From contig SLBU01000078.1 in the NCBI GenBank assembly GCA_007126175.1, positions 1 to 7,870 of the forward strand: a DNA stretch of 7,870 nucleotides. Reading direction: 5' to 3'. Position 1 is the first letter of the stretch; each line of letters begins with the position of its first letter. A model generated the notes under the pieces. It did not search any database. It was not told the origin of the DNA and saw only the letters and a list, made by a program, of their open reading frames with translations. The position numbers and the translations under genes were made by a program. This DNA comes from Kiritimatiellia bacterium (lineage in GTDB: Bacteria; Verrucomicrobiota; Kiritimatiellia; UBA8416). Positions 6,675 through 7,870 of the stretch are shown here, in pieces.

Positions 6675-7870
6675 ATGGCAGCAGCTAAAAAAGATACATC
6701 AGCCAACATCATGGACGCACTCACATCGCTTTGTAAAAGGCGCGGTTTCATCTTCCAGACATCCGATATCTATGGCGGCCTGAACGGCTTCTGGGATTAC
6801 GGCCCCCTTGGTTCTCAACTCAAAAAGAACATCAAGGACGCCTGGTGGCACGATATCGTCCAGATCAACGAAAACATCGTCGGACTCGATTCCGCCATCA
6901 TCATGCACCCCCGCGTCTGGGAGGCATCCGGGCATATCGGAGGATTTTCCGATCCCATGGTCGATTGCAAAGCCTGCAAGAAACGCTACAAGGCCGACAA
7001 CCTGTGCGAGGAACAAGGGGCCGAATTACGCCAGGAAGGCAAAACCTTCCGGCTGCCCGATGGCATCGTCTGCCCCGCCTGCAAATCCAAGGATCTCACC
7101 GAACCGCGCGCATTCGACCTGATGTTCAAAACCTTCGTCGGCCCGGTCGAAGATGACTCCTCCGTCGCCTACCTGCGCCCCGAAACCGCACAGGGCATCT
7201 TTGCGCAATTTACCAATGTCATGGCTACCACGCGCCAGCGCGTTCCCTTCGGGATTGCCCAGATCGGCAAAGCCTTCCGAAACGAAATCAACCCCCGCAA
7301 CTACACCTTCCGCTCGCGCGAATTCGAACAAATGGAACTCGAATTCTTCGTGGAACCCGGTACCGATGCCCATTGGCACGAATACTGGATCAAGCAACGC
7401 CTGGCCTGGTACGAATCCGTGGGACTGCCGGCATCCTCTCTCCACCAGGACATACACCCACACGAGAAACTGGCCCATTATGCGTCGGCCTGCACCGATA
7501 TCGCCTACGAATTCCCCTTCGGCATACAGGAACTCGAAGGCATTGCCGCCCGCGGCAACTTCGACCTCAGCCGTCATGCCGAATTCAGTGGTAAATCCAT
7601 GGACTACATCGACCCCGTCACCAACGCACGGTTCGTCCCGCATGTGGTCGAGCCCTCAGCAGGCGTCGACCGCATCGCATTAGCCATCCTGTGCAATGCC
7701 TACAAGGAACAATGGGTCGGCAAAGAAAACAACGATATTATACCCGCCGAACCCGGCCAACAGCCACCACAAGGCTATGAAGCACGCACCGTCATGGAAT
7801 TTGCCCCACGCGTTGCCCCCATCAAAGCCGCCGTGTTCCCGCTGCTCAAGAACAAACCCGAACTCGTCGA
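6675..7870 (+). CDS. glyS: Glycyl-tRNA synthetase, single-chain alpha2 type, N-terminal 398 codons (runs off right edge)
   Basis: This class II aminoacyl-tRNA synthetase charges tRNA-Gly with glycine in the cytosol. It is the homodimeric archaeal/eukaryotic-like type also called GlyQS, unrelated to the alpha2beta2 GlyQ-GlyS enzyme. The start shows the family pattern CKRRGFIFQTSDIYGGLNGF then WDYGPLG (20-46). A four-Cys zinc insertion follows (C98-x2-C101 and C133-x2-C136). Further on are the glycine-recognition loop RPETAQGIF (168-176), class II motif 2 with FRNE (201-204) and EFEQMELEFF (216-225), and motif 3 EPSAGVDR (326-333, with R333). The anticodon-binding domain begins near 376 (FAPRVAPIKAAVFPL), and its remainder is outside the window. 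The ATG at 6675 has a good AGGG eight bases upstream. It has a probable promoter of its own after mfd. No damage is visible in the part seen. Confidence 0.96.
   Translation, partial: MAAAKKDTSANIMDALTSLCKRRGFIFQTSDIYGGLNGFWDYGPLGSQLKKNIKDAWWHDIVQINENIVGLDSAIIMHPRVWEASGHIGGFSDPMVDCKACKKRYKADNLCEEQGAELRQEGKTFRLPDGIVCPACKSKDLTEPRAFDLMFKTFVGPVEDDSSVAYLRPETAQGIFAQFTNVMATTRQRVPFGIAQIGKAFRNEINPRNYTFRSREFEQMELEFFVEPGTDAHWHEYWIKQRLAWYESVGLPASSLHQDIHPHEKLAHYASACTDIAYEFPFGIQELEGIAARGNFDLSRHAEFSGKSMDYIDPVTNARFVPHVVEPSAGVDRIALAILCNAYKEQWVGKENNDIIPAEPGQQPPQGYEARTVMEFAPRVAPIKAAVFPLLKNKPELV

Overview
The window is a stretch of conserved bacterial chromosome with six protein genes, two of them cut by the window edges. 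I see no rRNA, tRNA, CRISPR array, insertion sequence or prophage. The gene set points to a Gram-negative-type bacterium that uses sigma-54 and has a single-chain (alpha2) glycyl-tRNA synthetase. That synthetase argues against most Proteobacteria, which use the alpha2beta2 enzyme, and sigma-54 argues against Actinobacteria. The flavour is compatible with the PVC group (Verrucomicrobiota, Kiritimatiellota, Lentisphaerota), but this is a weak guess. The + strand has a strong C-over-G and A-over-T bias in genes of both orientations, so it is probably the lagging strand.

Layout: the left end (1-952) holds two minus-strand genes in an apparent operon. First is tlyA (rRNA 2'-O-methyltransferase), then the N-terminus of a probable NAD kinase that runs off the left edge. 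A 134-base divergent intergenic region (953-1086) contains a perfect 6+6 base inverted repeat. From 1087 everything is on the + strand: a membrane/ferritin fusion protein, rpoN (sigma-54), mfd (transcription-repair coupling factor), and the first 398 codons of glyS (glycyl-tRNA synthetase), which runs off the right edge. rpoN and mfd are 7 bases apart and probably co-transcribed from a sigma-70-type promoter lying just after the fusion gene. glyS has its own sigma-70-type promoter in the 78-base gap after mfd.

Most of the window is housekeeping: ribosome modification, NADP synthesis, sigma-54 transcription, transcription-coupled repair and translation. The exception is the gene at 1087-1857. 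It joins one half-unit of the UPF0016/GDT1 (TMEM165) cation-transporter family, with its ELGDKT motif, to a complete di-iron ferritin/rubrerythrin-like four-helix domain. The domain order differs from the known membrane-bound ferritin MbfA, where ferritin precedes a CCC1/VIT1-type transporter, but the logic may be parallel: a metal-handling cytosolic domain tethered to a metal transporter. This is the best candidate here for something not well described.
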